Shown here: one piece after another, positions 11,820-23,239 of the stretch
Layout of the letters: every line of letters starts with the position of its first letter
Numbering within the stretch: position 1 is the first letter of the stretch
DNA from: Siphonodentalium dalli
Lineage: Eukaryota > Mollusca > Scaphopoda > Gadilida > Siphonodentaliidae
Assembly (NCBI GenBank): GCA_032622095.1
Contig: CP136066.1
Location: forward strand, 67,280,278 to 67,344,277
Reading direction: 5' to 3'
Length of the DNA stretch: 64,000 bases
The notes under the pieces: model-generated
Databases searched by the model: none
Told to the model about the DNA's origin: nothing
Seen by the model: the letters and a program-made list of their open reading frames with translations, nothing else
Made by a program: the position numbers and the translations under genes

Positions 11820-12990
11820 CCGATTACCACCATACTTATACATAATCATATCCATAATATCAGAAGTCTAATTGTGTGGTTTAAAGATGTCGAAAGTGGA
11901 ACCATTCGAGTCAGGGGTGCATGGAGAGCGAGATGGACACCAAACTTGCTATAAAAGATTTTAGCGTCACAAATTGATAAATATTCTTCTCCATGATACG
12001 AGTAATCTAATCGTGTAGTTTAAATACGCCAAATTAGTGCCATTTGTGGCCGAGAAGGGGGGGGGGCACTAAATTTGAGACGAATTTTTTTAGTAGCTGA
12101 TTTCCACCAATTGTATATATATATATTCACCTTCATAATGAATCTACTGGTTTAGAGATGTCAAAAGTGGCACCGCTTGAGCCAGGATAGGGATGGTAGG
12201 GTCATAAAACTGATAAAATATGTTTGGCGCAAATTCCAACCACTTTCATATATACACGTTCTTCTACAATGATAAGATGAATCAAGTCGTGTGGTTTCAA
12301 GACGCCAAATTTGGTGTCTATATTTGCGAATGTATGTCTGGTCTATATAACTTCATGAAGGACCAAAGGGACTGACATGCAGGGGAAACATTTTAAGAGG
12401 AAGATAATGGTGCGGGTTAAAATCATCTAAAGTGACTATGTTGGTGGCAGGACAGCAAAATGGAGGGCAGAAATAATTATCAAATAGATTTCTCGCCTAT
12501 TTCCGATAAACCACATAATCATCTTCGTGATATGGCGCCGCCGATTTCTACCAAACTTCAACTCCATGACATGGCGCCGCTCGAGACACAGAAATTGATA
12601 ACACAAAATATTTTAGCGCCGTTGCCACCAAATTGATACAAATCATCTCCATTATACAAAGAGTCTAATTGACGTGGTTTAAATAAGTCAAAGTTTAAAT
12701 AAGTTCAAGCCATGAATGGGGAGGGACAGACTGGGGCACCATAGCTAAAACAAATATGTTTAGCACTAATTTCCACCATGTTCATACACGTTCTTCGCCA
12801 ATGATACGAGGAATCAACTCGTGTGGGTTAAATACGCCACAGTTGGTTCCGTCTTGGTCAGGGATGGAGAGAGGAGGGCACTATCATTGATACAAATGTT
12901 TTAGTCGCCGATATTCACCAGTTATATTTAATCATCTCCATAATTCGTTCTAATGAGTTTGTGGCGTTCACATTTCACAACCTCGATCGA
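11820..12990 (+). repeat. degenerate tandem array, period ~140 bp
   Basis: Roughly seven to eight diverged units share the order ATAATCATCTCCATAATA, AATCTAATCGTGTGGTTTAAA, GCCAAAAGTGGCACC, then a G-rich GGGCAC tract and a TTTTAGCGCCGATTTCCACCA close. Anchor positions include 11864, 12006, 12140, 12280, 12665 and 12810. The array runs into family X at about 12990, and the same junction motif (AATCATCTCCATAATTCG) opens family X at 35210. The array is therefore probably part of that larger repeat. Confidence 0.7.
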
Positions 12991-13205
12991 ATTTAGTCTC
13001 TCGAACAATTATATCATCTCCTGGCATATTTATAGGGTGAGAATCAGGGCATTCCTATAGTGTGCTAGCAAAAACAAATACACAGAAGAAAGCATTACAA
13101 ATATATGTATAATTCTATTTAAGAGATACATATATTCTTGCACAATGGGGGACCTTGAACCATCAGACGATGTTATGTTAGAATGGCTCATGTATTATAA
13201 CACAA
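12990..13205 (+). repeat. dispersed repeat family X, copy 1, left part
   Basis: Diverged copy of the repeat seen at 18300, 35200 and 46000. Shared anchors are GATACATATATTCTTGCACAA, ATGTTAGAATGGCTCATGTA and TTATAACACAA. It is interrupted at about 13206 by an ~870-bp insertion and resumes near 14073. No coding content. Confidence 0.75.
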
Positions 13206-14072
13206 TTTGGTGTCTTATTCAAGGTATATTCCACAAAACCGGTTTGACAATTTGCCAAGAGAGATGGAAATATGTAGCAGGCCTGTTCAAAAACTGCAGT
13301 CAAATACAGTTTCTTCTGAGATAAAAGAAACAAGTGCACCGCTGGGCGGAGGTAACGCCCCCGACTGTACAATCAGAGAAACTTTCTGGTTAAGCGCTAT
13401 AAAAATGCCACATGTTGTTCTATATTAGCTTCAAATTTGGTCTGGTGCCACAAAAATAGAAGGAAAACTGAATTTTCTAAAAAAAAAACTGAATTTTTTA
13501 AGTCGAAAAAGGGTCATAACTCTCACAAAAATTATCCGATTGAACCGAAATTTTACCTTGACCTGTATTGCGATATTGGTAATACACAAAAAACGGGTTT
13601 TGCAAATAAACAATCCAAAATCAAGTTATCATCTGGAAACCAAAAAAGTAGCAGAAAACCTGAATTTTCTAAGTCCAAAAAGGGGCGGACGAAACCACGG
13701 CTATGGGGAAATCTTGTCCCCCAGCTGGTCTATTGGCATACCAAAGATCAACTGAATTGAATTAGCGAAACCAAAGTTATGAGTTGAAACGTTCGTATGC
13801 CACAGGAAACTGAATTTTCTAAGTCCAAAAAGGGGCGTAACTCTGGAAAAAATGGGCGGACAAAACCGCATGTAAGGGAAAATCTTGTCCCCCCGGCTGG
13901 TCTATTAGCATACCAAAGATCAACTGAATTGAGTTAGCGAAACCAAAGTTATGAGTTGAAACGTTCGTACGGACGGAAGGACGAACGGAAGGACGGACGG
14001 AAGGACGGACGGACGGACGGAGGGCTCCACTATATACCCCCAAATCTCCATCGGAGATCGGGGGCATAAAAA
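13206..14072 (+). mobile_element. insertion with repeated unit, (GGAC)n tract and terminal hairpin
   Basis: This segment is absent from the other family X copies (compare 35445-35480), so it is an insertion. It contains two diverged copies of a ~130-bp unit (CTGAATTTTCTAAGTCCAAAAAGGGGCG to GAGTTGAAACGTTCGTA), near 13660-13800 and 13808-13968. A (GGAC)n-rich microsatellite follows at 13970-14020, then a hairpin at 14037-14064 (CCCCC, ATCTCC, loop, GGAGAT, GGGGG). Repeats with this layout are common in mollusc DNA as I recall. No ORF of known family; the boundaries are approximate. Confidence 0.7.
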
Positions 14073-14720
14073 GTTAGTGGCAGATCACTTTTCAGGATCA
14101 TCCAATACTGGTATCTGACAAGGGTACATCTGCCCGATACAGAAGATTTCGTTTAGAACAGGCTCATGGCCTAACATTTACAACTTAAAATCTCGCTCTG
14201 TGTCTGCCACATGTAACTGATATATAGCAATATTTATTTTAATCTGAGAATAATTAGCCAGTATAGCAGCATGAACAGAGGAGTACCTGGATATTTCTTT
14301 AAAGCCACATGGCTGTTTGCGCTCCAAAATACAAATAATATTAGCTTTTGAATTTGTCTCGGTATCGATAAATATCTTAAATACCTTTCTACGAGCATTC
14401 TGCAACACAAAAAGACGCATTGAAGTAATGAAAAAAACAACTAAGAACAAGTTGTTTGGGTCCCAAACAAAAAACAGCCATTTGCACGACATGGAACATT
14501 AAAGAGCGGTCCGTGTTATTCTATTCTCGATGTGGTAGAAATAAAGAGCGTTTATCTGACTTAGGGCAAAAAAATTAAAACGGCTGGGAAATGGCTTTGA
14601 CTTTCAAGCCATATGAAGCCGGAATATCAATATTTCGTGTATTTATCGAACTATCGTATCCGTCCCTCCAAATTACGTAGACAAAATTTGGAGGTTCGAA
14701 TGAGCCATGTCCGCTTAAAA
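14073..14720 (+). repeat. dispersed repeat family X, copy 1, right part
   Basis: Continuation of family X after the insertion, starting near ATCCAATACTGGTATCTGAC. It is matched by 18545-18985 and 35480-36260, with anchors AAATAAAGAGCGTTTAT, GAAATGGC, CGAAGCCGG-like AAGCCGGAATATCAATATTT and CTATCGTAT. It carries one copy of the unit that is amplified to seven in the 35-kb copy. Confidence 0.7.
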
Positions 14721-14914
14721 GCTCGGTAACTTCATGGAGATTGTCCTTAAAATCTTAGTCTAACCCACTAGGTGTATTTATACATCTCTATGTAAAACCC
14801 AATTTGTTTGTGAACTAATGTGTTTATGATGTTCATATTTTGATCGCAATAAAAACAAAAAAACGTCAATCCCAACCATGTCGACTATGCAAATAAAAAA
14901 AAATGATAACGCCT

Positions 14915-15181
14915 GAAGTATGCACAGTTGTAAATAAATAAATACTTCTTTATTGGTGGGACGAACTCATCGCGATAAACAAAATTGACAAACACTCTGA
15001 CAAGGTGAGCCACTCTGCTTATAATCCATGTATACGAATGACGTTCTGTGATGCCATTTGGATATACACTTTATGAGAATACGTGTAAATTTTGAGAATA
15101 GTATTTTCCATTCCCACTAAAATGTCCACAGCAGAGGGTTTCACACCATGTTAACCCGGGCAACGCCGGGTAACCCTGCTA
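14915..15181 (-). mobile_element. SINE or RTE-type LINE tail fragment
   Basis: Read on the minus strand it begins ACTAGCAGGGTTACCCGGCG TTGCCCGGG and ends in AATAAAGAAG with an ATTT-rich tail. ACTAG followed by a short CCCGG-N-CCGGG palindrome is the usual head of short RTE-related LINE/SINE copies in many invertebrates. It resembles the four tails at 16.4-18.3 kb on the plus strand. No ORF remains. Confidence 0.55.
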
Positions 15182-15834
15182 GTTTTAAATAAAGCAGCTA
15201 ATGTTATACAATATATTGCTTTAGTATGCTCCAAGTATGTGCTAACAATCAACTTCACTTTAGGAATAATATAAGAGCTCTTTTTTGAGTTTTATATTGA
15301 TAACAGTTGTTTGTGAAAATGTGAGCCCATATTATTATTGGCTTCGCTGAAACTGTCGGTTATCTTGATCCGACGACTGGCTAAATATTGTCGATGGTAA
15401 ATTTTCGTTTAGAACCAGGGTCCGTGCTGTACTCATGTGTGAAATTTACTTTTGCCAAATGAAAATATTATTTGCCAAATGCTGTTAGAAGTTGCTAAAT
15501 GCTATCAGTTTCTACAACATTGTGTCTTGTTTTACTTGATTTCGACAATCTCTGCTTGAGCGACCTTTGTTACCGATATGAAAGTAGTTCATTGTTAATT
15601 CTAGATTATGCAATTTTGTAGGAATTAATACTTTTTAATTTTATAAATTGAGTAAAAGTTATACTTAAAACCCTTGTTAAATTCATGGACAATTCCACTA
15701 TTTGTGGATTGCTGTCGTGGTGATGTATATTCGTATTTGATTGTTCGTAAATCAGGATATTCTATGTTTGTGGTATAAACCTAGCTATACATTTACGAAA
15801 GCGCACTAGGGCCACCGAAACACCATCACACTCC
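15182..15834. other. no gene seen
   Basis: AT-rich unique-looking sequence between the minus-strand repeat tail and the palindromic AACGAC cluster. No supported feature. Confidence 0.5.
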
Positions 15835-15839
15835 CAAAT

Positions 15840-16045
15840 ATACGACTCGTGAAAATTGTTATAACGACTTACAACGACTAGCAATTCGTTATAACGAGTT
15901 ATTACGATTTTCACAGCTCACCATAACGAGTTGTACTGTAAGTCGTTATTGCGACTTGCAAGTCGTTATAACGACTTGTTGGATGTCTTGGACCTGGCTA
16001 CTATGAAAACCTGTAAGTCGTTATAACGAGTTGTAAGTCGCTTGA
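15840..16045. repeat. cluster of AACGACTT palindromic repeats
   Basis: Within ~200 bp the word CGTTATAACGA and its variants recur at least six times on both strands. They include the perfect 18-bp palindrome AAGTCGTTATAACGACTT at 15960-15977 and a shorter version at 16015-16030. Spacing is irregular, so this is not a simple microsatellite. Such clusters often lie in subterminal regions of DNA transposons, where transposase binds. A direct repeat of GTACGATGGGTCCT (16046-16059 and 16100-16113) follows. No terminal repeats were found. Confidence 0.75.
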
Positions 16046-16436
16046 GTACGATGGGTCCTGCTACGTGGTCGACATGGTTCTCTCGTTGTAGATTGCGTAG
16101 TACGATGGGTCCTCAGCATTACACAACCGTCCCTTGGAAACTCATAACCGCACCATTGTACACATTACTGCGGTCGACTACCGCTCTAGCCAACAGCCGT
16201 TAGTAAAGGTGGTAATTAGTTTAGTGGGCACCTGCATCTCGGTGTGTATACAAGAAGATTACTTTGCGCTATCACTACAATTAATTATGATTTTATAAAG
16301 TGGTGTTGTCGCTTATTTAAGCTTAAGATCATGTAGTTAATCAAAGGAAATACTTTTATCGATTGACATAATGCGCCGACAAATAACGCCAAATATCATA
16401 GTTTTACGGCAGCAAATTTCATTTATATATAATTAC

Positions 16437-18262
16437 TAGCAGGTGGACCCGACTTCGTCCGGGCTGTTTCCCCTCTGCTCATCGGCGAATTGCGCGATTT
16501 GACCTTGAATTGTCCATTTTGAAGGTCAAGTGGGGTCACGATTTGACCCGTCCAAAACACTGCCCGGACAAAAGTACCCGACAAAAGTACCCGTCAAAAT
16601 CCATCCGGTTTTACCCGATTTGACCTCGAATTGATCATTTTGAAGGTCAATGTCACGATTTGACCCGTTCAAAACACTCAGTGGACAAAAGTAACCCTAC
16701 GTATCAAATTTCGTCGAAATCCCATCAAAATTCGCGATTTGACCTTGTATTGACCCAATTTCAAGGTCACGTCGCACGGGCAAACGAATAGGCTTACGAC
16801 ACTCCACATACGAAAGTATCCCCAGACACTAATTTTAATCGAAATCCCGTGATACTAGGGCGTTCGACCTTGAAATGACCCGATTTCAAGGTCAATGTCA
16901 CGTCGCACGGGCAAATTAATAGGCCCATGCTACTCCCCGGCCGAAAGTATCCCCACATACCAAGTTTCGTCGAAATCGGCTCGGCCGTTTTCGAGTCCAT
17001 CGCGAACACACACACAGATTTCCCAAAATATATAATAGACTAACAGGTGGACCCGACTTCGTCCGGGCTGTTTCCCCTCTGCTTTTCGGCGAATTGCGCG
17101 ATTTGACATTGAATTGTCCATTTTAAAGGTCAAGGTCACGATTTGACCCGTCCACAACACTCAGTGGACAAAAGTAACCCTATGTATCAAATTTCGTCGA
17201 AATCCCATCAAAATTCGTTATTTGACCTTGAATTGACCCGATTTCAAGGTCAAGGTCACGTCGCATGTCATACCCGTTTCCGAGATCTGGTCTGCGCATG
17301 CGCGAAGCTGGCGTCGCACGGGCTCGGCGACCCGATAAAATTCGTATCCGCGGCAAGATACATTCACATACCAAATTTCAAGTCGATAGCTCCACCCGTT
17401 TCCGAGATCTGGTCTGCGCGAAGCTTGCGTCGAACGGGCTCGGCGACCCGATAAAATTCGTATCCGGGGCAAGATACATATTTACATAGCAAATTTCAAG
17501 CCGATAGCTCGACCCGTTTCCGAGATCTCGTCTGCGAATGCGCGAAGCGGGCGCCACACGGGCTCGCCAATACGACCACCAGGTCAAACTACACACACGT
17601 ACCAAGTTTCGTCCCGATCGGTCGAGAATCGTAGATTTGTATAAATGACAGACATACAGACAGACATACAAACATACAGAGGTCTTCAAAATGACAGACA
17701 TACAGACAGACATACAAACATACAGAGGTCTTCAAAATATATATGAGACTAGCCGATGAGCCCGACGTTGTCCGGGCTATTCAAAAACCATATTTCAAGT
17801 CGATAGCTCTACCCAGCCCGACGTTGTCCGGGCTATTCAAACACCAAATTTCAAGTCGATAGCTCTACCCGTTTCCGAGATCTGGTCTGCGCATGCGCGA
17901 AGCTTGCGTCGCACGGGCTCGGCGACCCGATAAAATTCGTATCCGGGGCAAGATACATTCACATAGCAAATTTCAAGTCGATAGCTCCACCCGTTTCCGA
18001 GATCTCGTCTGCGCATGCGCGAAGCGGGCGCCGAACGGGCTCACCAATACGACAATGACGACCGCCTGGTCAAACTACACACACGTACCAAGTTTCGTCC
18101 CGATCGGTCGAGAATCGTAGATTTGTATAAATGACATACAGAGGTCATCAAAATATATAGGAGACTAGCCGATGAGCCCGACGATGTCCGGGCTATTCAA
18201 AAACCAAATTTCAAGTCGATAGCTCTACCCGTTTCCGAGATCTGGTCTGCGCATGCGCGAAG
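16437..18262 (+). mobile_element. four head-to-tail copies of an RTE-like LINE/SINE 3' tail
   Basis: Units start near 16437, 17041, 17751 and 18167 with ACTAGC/ACTAAC followed by CCCGACTTCGTCCGGGCT or CCCGACGTTGTCCGGGCT. Each continues with repeated GATTTGACC and AATTTCGTCGAAATC blocks, or with the GTTTCCGAGATCTGGTCTGCGC block. Some end in ATAAATGACAGACATACAGAC repeats, typical of a microsatellite-like 3' tail. The unit heads are similar to 14915-15181. Only non-coding tails are present. The many overlapping frames in this GC-richer block are spurious. The head-to-tail arrangement suggests repeated insertion at one tail or unequal exchange. Confidence 0.7.
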
Positions 18263-18289
18263 CTGGCGAAGGAACTTTTGGCGTCAAAA

Positions 18290-18990
18290 TTCACAACATC
18301 GATAAATGGTGACATAATTAAGTCACTTGAACAATTATATCTTCTCAACTGTCATAACTATATGGGACCGGAATCGATCAGGACATTCATATAGTGAGCT
18401 AGCAAAAGCAGATACATAAAAGTAAGCATTAAACGTATATTTATCATTCTATGTAAGAGATATATTCTTGCACAAAGAGGGACGAACCACCAGAGCATCG
18501 CATGTTAGAATGGCTCATGTACTATAAAACAGTCAGTATCAAATGACTTGTCATGATCCTCCAATACTGGCATCCGACCACGTGACATCCGAATGGTAGT
18601 ATGTCTTTCAGTACCATTTAGTCGCGAAGTCACTCTGTTAATTAGATTCAAAAGAAAATCGCCATAGACCACTTGTTGTTCAGCATCAGGTATATTTATC
18701 CACGTTAAGTGTGTTCTTGACCGACTATGTAATCATGATCGCCATTGTAAACTGACAAACGTAAAGTTTGAGTGACACAGAAAAAGAGCGCTCCATGTTA
18801 GTTTATTCCTGATATTGTAGTAACAAAGAGCATTTATTTCACTTTGGTACGCGCCAACAATTGCAAGAAAAACAGCTGAAAAAGCATGTGGCCGTGGAAA
18901 GTATACGAAGCCGGCATTTCAATATTTTGTGTATTGATCAGCCTATCGTATATATCCTCCCAATTACGCAGACAGTGGTTTATATAAGAG
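18290..18990 (+). repeat. dispersed repeat family X, copy 2
   Basis: Close relative of 35217-36260 in the same orientation, with anchors GACATAATTAAGTCACTTGAACAATTATA, ATATGGGACCGGA, GCATGTTAGAATGGCTCATGTACTATAA and CCACTTGTTGTTCAGCATCAGGTATAT. It contains a single copy of the unit amplified at 35.5 kb. It abuts the LINE-tail array on its left and the H2C2 exon on its right. Confidence 0.85.
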
Positions 18991-19066
18991 TTACATATGA
19001 CAATCGATATTATGGTATTTTTCTGATATTTGATAGGCAAGCATATAAAAATAAGTTTGCTAACAG

Positions 19067-19236
19067 GTGATATCGTGTACTACCACGACAACAAAATCAA
19101 TGTTCTGTTTGAAGATGCTCAACGACGAGAGGCTCTTCGGGAATTGCACACTGGATCGACTAGAGGACACAGATGGGTCAGGATAACACTGAAGAAAGTT
19201 AAAACTCGCTTCTGCTGGTTGAACACGACGGAGTGG
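19067..19236 (+). CDS. exon encoding an integrase-type zinc-binding (H2C2) domain, partial
   Basis: A 170-nt segment lies between acceptor TTTGCTAACAG and donor GTAAGC and is open for 56 codons from 19069. Its peptide has VLFEDAQRREALRELHTGST, RGH, LKKVKTRFCW: the H-x6-H half and following helix of the HHCC zinc finger found in Ty3/gypsy and retroviral integrases and in host genes derived from them. The Cys pair would lie downstream. The next candidate exon (from 19320) reads AEIEQTFQHFPDTLWIYKT and stops, without the cysteines. The flanking splice signals favour a domesticated or intron-containing gene fragment over a plain retroelement, but no other exons were found. The call is inference from motif and splice sites. 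Confidence 0.55.
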
Positions 19237-19329
19237 GTAAGCTTTAGTTATAATTTGGTTTATGTCCAAATTAGCCATATTCTAGCAATATTTATTCACG
19301 ACGTCATTAATATCTGCAGGCTGAAATAG

Positions 19330-21540
19330 AGCAGACTTTCCAACATTTTCCAGACACTCTCTGGATTTACAAAACTTAGTCTTAATGTTGTGGACACTCG
19401 GTTTCACGTGTCTATCGGTTTAAATGGACGAAACCTGTTTGGCATCCATATGGACATGCATAACCCGTAAAGCGAAACGACGTCCGATACATATATACAA
19501 AATACATCCAACATACTGATCATCCCCATGTATGCAATTAACGAGATTAACTATATACGTGAATCCTTCAGCGATGTGCCAATGCATTGTATTTGACTTA
19601 TGATGCCTGTTTGAACATTACGTAGTTTCGGAATATGGGACCTTCGGATTATTGGGCCTTCATAATAAAGCTACGTAACCCTAGCCAGACAGACAAAAAA
19701 AATGAGTTTTACATTGTATTAGTATTATTATATTGTATTGTTTTGTAGCGTATTGCTCTATAACAAACGTGAACGTAATTCGAGATTCAAAACTGCCATG
19801 GGACTTCTGTTGTCGTAAGGTTGTCGTTGGTGGTGGTGGTGGATGATGTTGTTTGTGCACGGAATCACTACAATAATTATTACTGGAATCACGTTCAGAA
19901 ATGACGTCTCACTTGTAGAAATGACGTCTCACCTGTCGTACATCGATTTTAGCAATGTATATTCATATTGCGTAAATCGCTTTTAAAAGTGACAATTATG
20001 GTCTTCCATATATGCCGATACCTGCACTCGCCGCAGCTGAACTTTGTAATTTGGAGTATAACGAATAAATCGATAAAATGGATTCCGTCGCCACGTGTTT
20101 TATGGGTTTGGTGAATTTGTTCGTATTTGTAATCCAGGTGGGAAACATTAAATGTTTTCAAATGGAATTGTAGTCGAGACACGTGGTCACATTTAACCAA
20201 GTTATTTGTTGGGGTGAAATATCGTTTCGCGTTGTTTGCGTACGAATGCCAAAGGCTATTTTCCAAGACATTGTTTCTGCCACTTAGCATACATTCATGC
20301 GGAAAGCGGCACTCCAAAACCTAGACCTACATTTTGATATATCACTTTAGTCTGTGCTCGCAGTTGTCAAAAACGAGCCTCCGATCCTAGCCCATGTGCA
20401 AAGGATCGACCCGTCTGCATGTATTCATTGACTAATTAAAGCATGCTAATCGCGTGCGGAGAATAATCTTCGGATTCGGATCATGATGAGAAATTGAAAC
20501 GCATGTATTTGGAATATTGTTGGATACTATTTTGAGAAGTTGAAATTTTCATTCATTAGTTGTCTAGCGTTCATTTTAAATATGTGCGTATGTGTAGGTG
20601 ATATATGTTCTTGATATAGAATAGGACCTATAATACAGTGTCTGCCGTATCAGATCGATAGCTTGCGTACACAGAACCAGAACAATCATGTTCCAAGTTA
20701 TGTTTAAACTTGTGGGTATTTAGACCAGTAGGGCTTTAGTTATATATAGTATCATGCGGCAATATATCCGATAATAAAACAACAAGTAGCTTTTAAAATG
20801 TGTTCGCTATGACCATGGTATCATGATTCGGGTGCAATGCCATCCACCAATAATGATTTACTATCATCTGTGTTTGTCACGTATAAGCAAATATTAAGAT
20901 TAAGAATTTGATTTTAATGAACTTAAGTATCGAGCGTAAAAGAAGGTAAGTAAGTAATGCTTTATTCTCAGCCGATTGGTAACATGGTACATGAGAAAAC
21001 ATAAATCATGGATCATGTATGATATTTTGGACTATGAAACTCATAGGCAGTTACACAACTCCTTAAATGAGTACCCGCTAATATAGTAGATTTCATTGAC
21101 GTTATGGTCCTCAAGCAGAAAATGTACTAGTGGCAACGGACAACTCACTTCATCCAGAAGTCGATAGATCATATCCTATAATAATCGTGCAACCAAAAAT
21201 GAGAAGCTTTGCTTTGGTCCAAACAATGATAACAATTGGAGCAAGTCGAGAATGTCATCAAATATTTATTTTGGCAGCAAACAATGTTAAACTGCAAAAC
21301 ATACTGTTAAAATAGGGGCATAAATGTCGAATGATAGGGGATCTATATCACTAATGAAGAGCAGTGGCAAATTAACAAGACTTGTTTTGAAAATGTTAGA
21401 CATCTGACAGTGTTCAAGCAACTTTTTGTGATGTTTTGTATTAACAAAGACCTGTTTTTTTTACGTTTATAAAGCAACTCGCCAATATGTAAATAGATAG
21501 ATTGATACGTTTAATTGATATTATTATTAGGATGATCATT
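19330..21540. other. no gene seen
   Basis: No supported coding region. A minus-strand open frame of 122 codons (19949-20317) has no recognisable motif. Sequence near 20940-21000 (GTAAGTAAGTAATGC TTTATTCTC) looks like the start of a decayed LINE/SINE tail, but the evidence is thin. Confidence 0.45.
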
Positions 21541-21542
21541 AT

Positions 21543-21555
21543 GGGGGGGGGGGGG
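21543..21555. repeat. 13-base G homopolymer
   Basis: Uninterrupted G run within AT-rich DNA; length may be unreliable. Confidence 0.95.
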
Positions 21556-21616
21556 CGTTAGACATTAATTAGTATTATTATTATTGTAAACGATTACAAC
21601 CCATGATATAAGGGTA

Positions 21617-21935
21617 TGTAGCGGTGTTGGCCTCTTGTTCTTTACCGACTTCGTGAAAGCGAGGTTTCGCTACGGCCGAGATCATCCGGAAACCCACGAA
21701 GATGTATACACCGCACTCGGAACGGCTCATGTGACCGACTTTTCCCGAAGGCGATGTCACCCGGAAATTCGTCCACTTCTACATCTGACTTCAAACCGAC
21801 AAACTTCTACATCTGACTTCAAACCGACAACATCGCTCCGTGTTCAAGACTTCTTCCATAGGTAATTTCACTAGATATTGTAACTCATTAACCCTAATCA
21901 TGTTATATTGGCGACGAGGTGGTTCGAACTTAACG
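21617..21935 (+). repeat. possible solo or decayed LTR with primer-binding-like site
   Basis: The segment opens with TGTAGCGGTG, contains a perfect 28-bp doublet (CTTCTACATC to CGACAA, about 21777-21832) and closes near CCTAATCA. TGGCGACGAGGTGG follows at 21910, resembling the sequence after the 5' LTR of Ty3/gypsy elements where a tRNA primes. No second LTR and no gag/pol were found downstream, so this is tentative. Confidence 0.25.
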
Positions 21936-23231
21936 CGCGTGTAATAAAATGCAATTTACAGTGTAATTCAATTGTAAATGAATTTGTGACTTTTCTCTTG
22001 GACAATTTTGGCGCTCAAAGCGTCGCCAGCTTGCCCGAATTTTCGGCAATTTCCGGAAATGATGATAATTTTCCAAGAACACGCGTAAATTAAAATAAAC
22101 CAAAACATGAACTAACATTTCCATTTTCTATCGTAAATTTCGTACAAACCTCATATTTGTACAATGCACTTGGCAAACTCGTCATTAACGGACATTTTTC
22201 TTTCAGATAGGCCCAATGCCAAGGATTAATTTTACACTGCTTTCCCTGAAATTGAGTCGTGCATATGAGCGCACCATTCATTGCTCAAATTCTTTCTGCA
22301 GTGTTTGCCATGTTTCATATTTATCAATTGGTAGGAATTTGCACAACACCTATTAATTAGCCTGTCAATGTATTTCGTATTCTTGTTCAATAAATGATTT
22401 CTTTTCTTGATGTTATTCTCTCGGCAGTAACCGGAATAACATGTAAGCCCATTTAATGATGTTTCACTGTTTATCTCGAATATTCGCAACATAGCAAATT
22501 TACTTGTCATTTAGAGGATTTGTAACGAATGGAAATTACTTTGTACTTCCCAATAAGTTACTTTGTTTGTATACATGTAAAGGGTAAATTCTACGGGTGT
22601 CGCACTCTGGAATCTTGCCGCTTAATCTCATAAATTTATAATTTGTTGTTGTAAATGCTGGGTGACATGTTTTGTGTCACCTATAGGATTATTACAGTGC
22701 GAATATTCGAATGAAAACAGAATTACATCCTTCAACCCATGATAAATCTAAATTTTGGAGGAAGTTTGCAGCTTTTCATTAGGAACCAAAAAAGTACAAT
22801 AACTCATTGAGAGCTGTTTTTGCGTGGTGAAGAAACTGACCGGAAACAGCTACTCTCCATATTACACAAGTCTAAACCGTACTTTTGTTACGAGAAAGCA
22901 TTAAATCAATAATTAACGTCATATAAAATGTAGGCTATTTTTTGTTGTGGCGATCACGCTTCGCAGGGATAGCACTTCAATAATTAGTAAATTTTAAATA
23001 CGACATCGACATGGTAGATCCGACAGTGCGCGGTATGGAATCAAATTTCTAATATTAGGCTGGTAATCATAAACTAGATGATAATTAATTGGACATCAGT
23101 GGATTTATCTGGCACAATGAATGAAGTGTTCATGAACACACTCGCGTAATCTGTGTTTTTCTTGTGCGCGATAAAATTGTGCCAGTAAAAATTTAATTTT
23201 CAGCTGAATATTGTTGTTGTTGTATGTATAT
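21936..23231. other. no gene seen
   Basis: AT-rich DNA without recognisable genes or clear repeats up to the MITE at 23240. Minus-strand frames around 22090-22510 show no known motif. Confidence 0.45.
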
Positions 23232-23239
23232 ATATATGT
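23232..23239 (+). repeat. 8-bp target duplication of hAT MITE, left
   Basis: ATATATGT immediately before CAGGG; identical to 24458-24465. Confidence 0.9.

Noticed and set aside
17143-18120. Several 60-110-codon frames on both strands
   Set aside because: They fall in the GC-richer LINE/SINE tail array, and overlapping frames on both strands reflect repeat composition.
19949-20317. 122-codon minus-strand frame
   Set aside because: No recognisable domain, no splice or promoter context; length is possible by chance.
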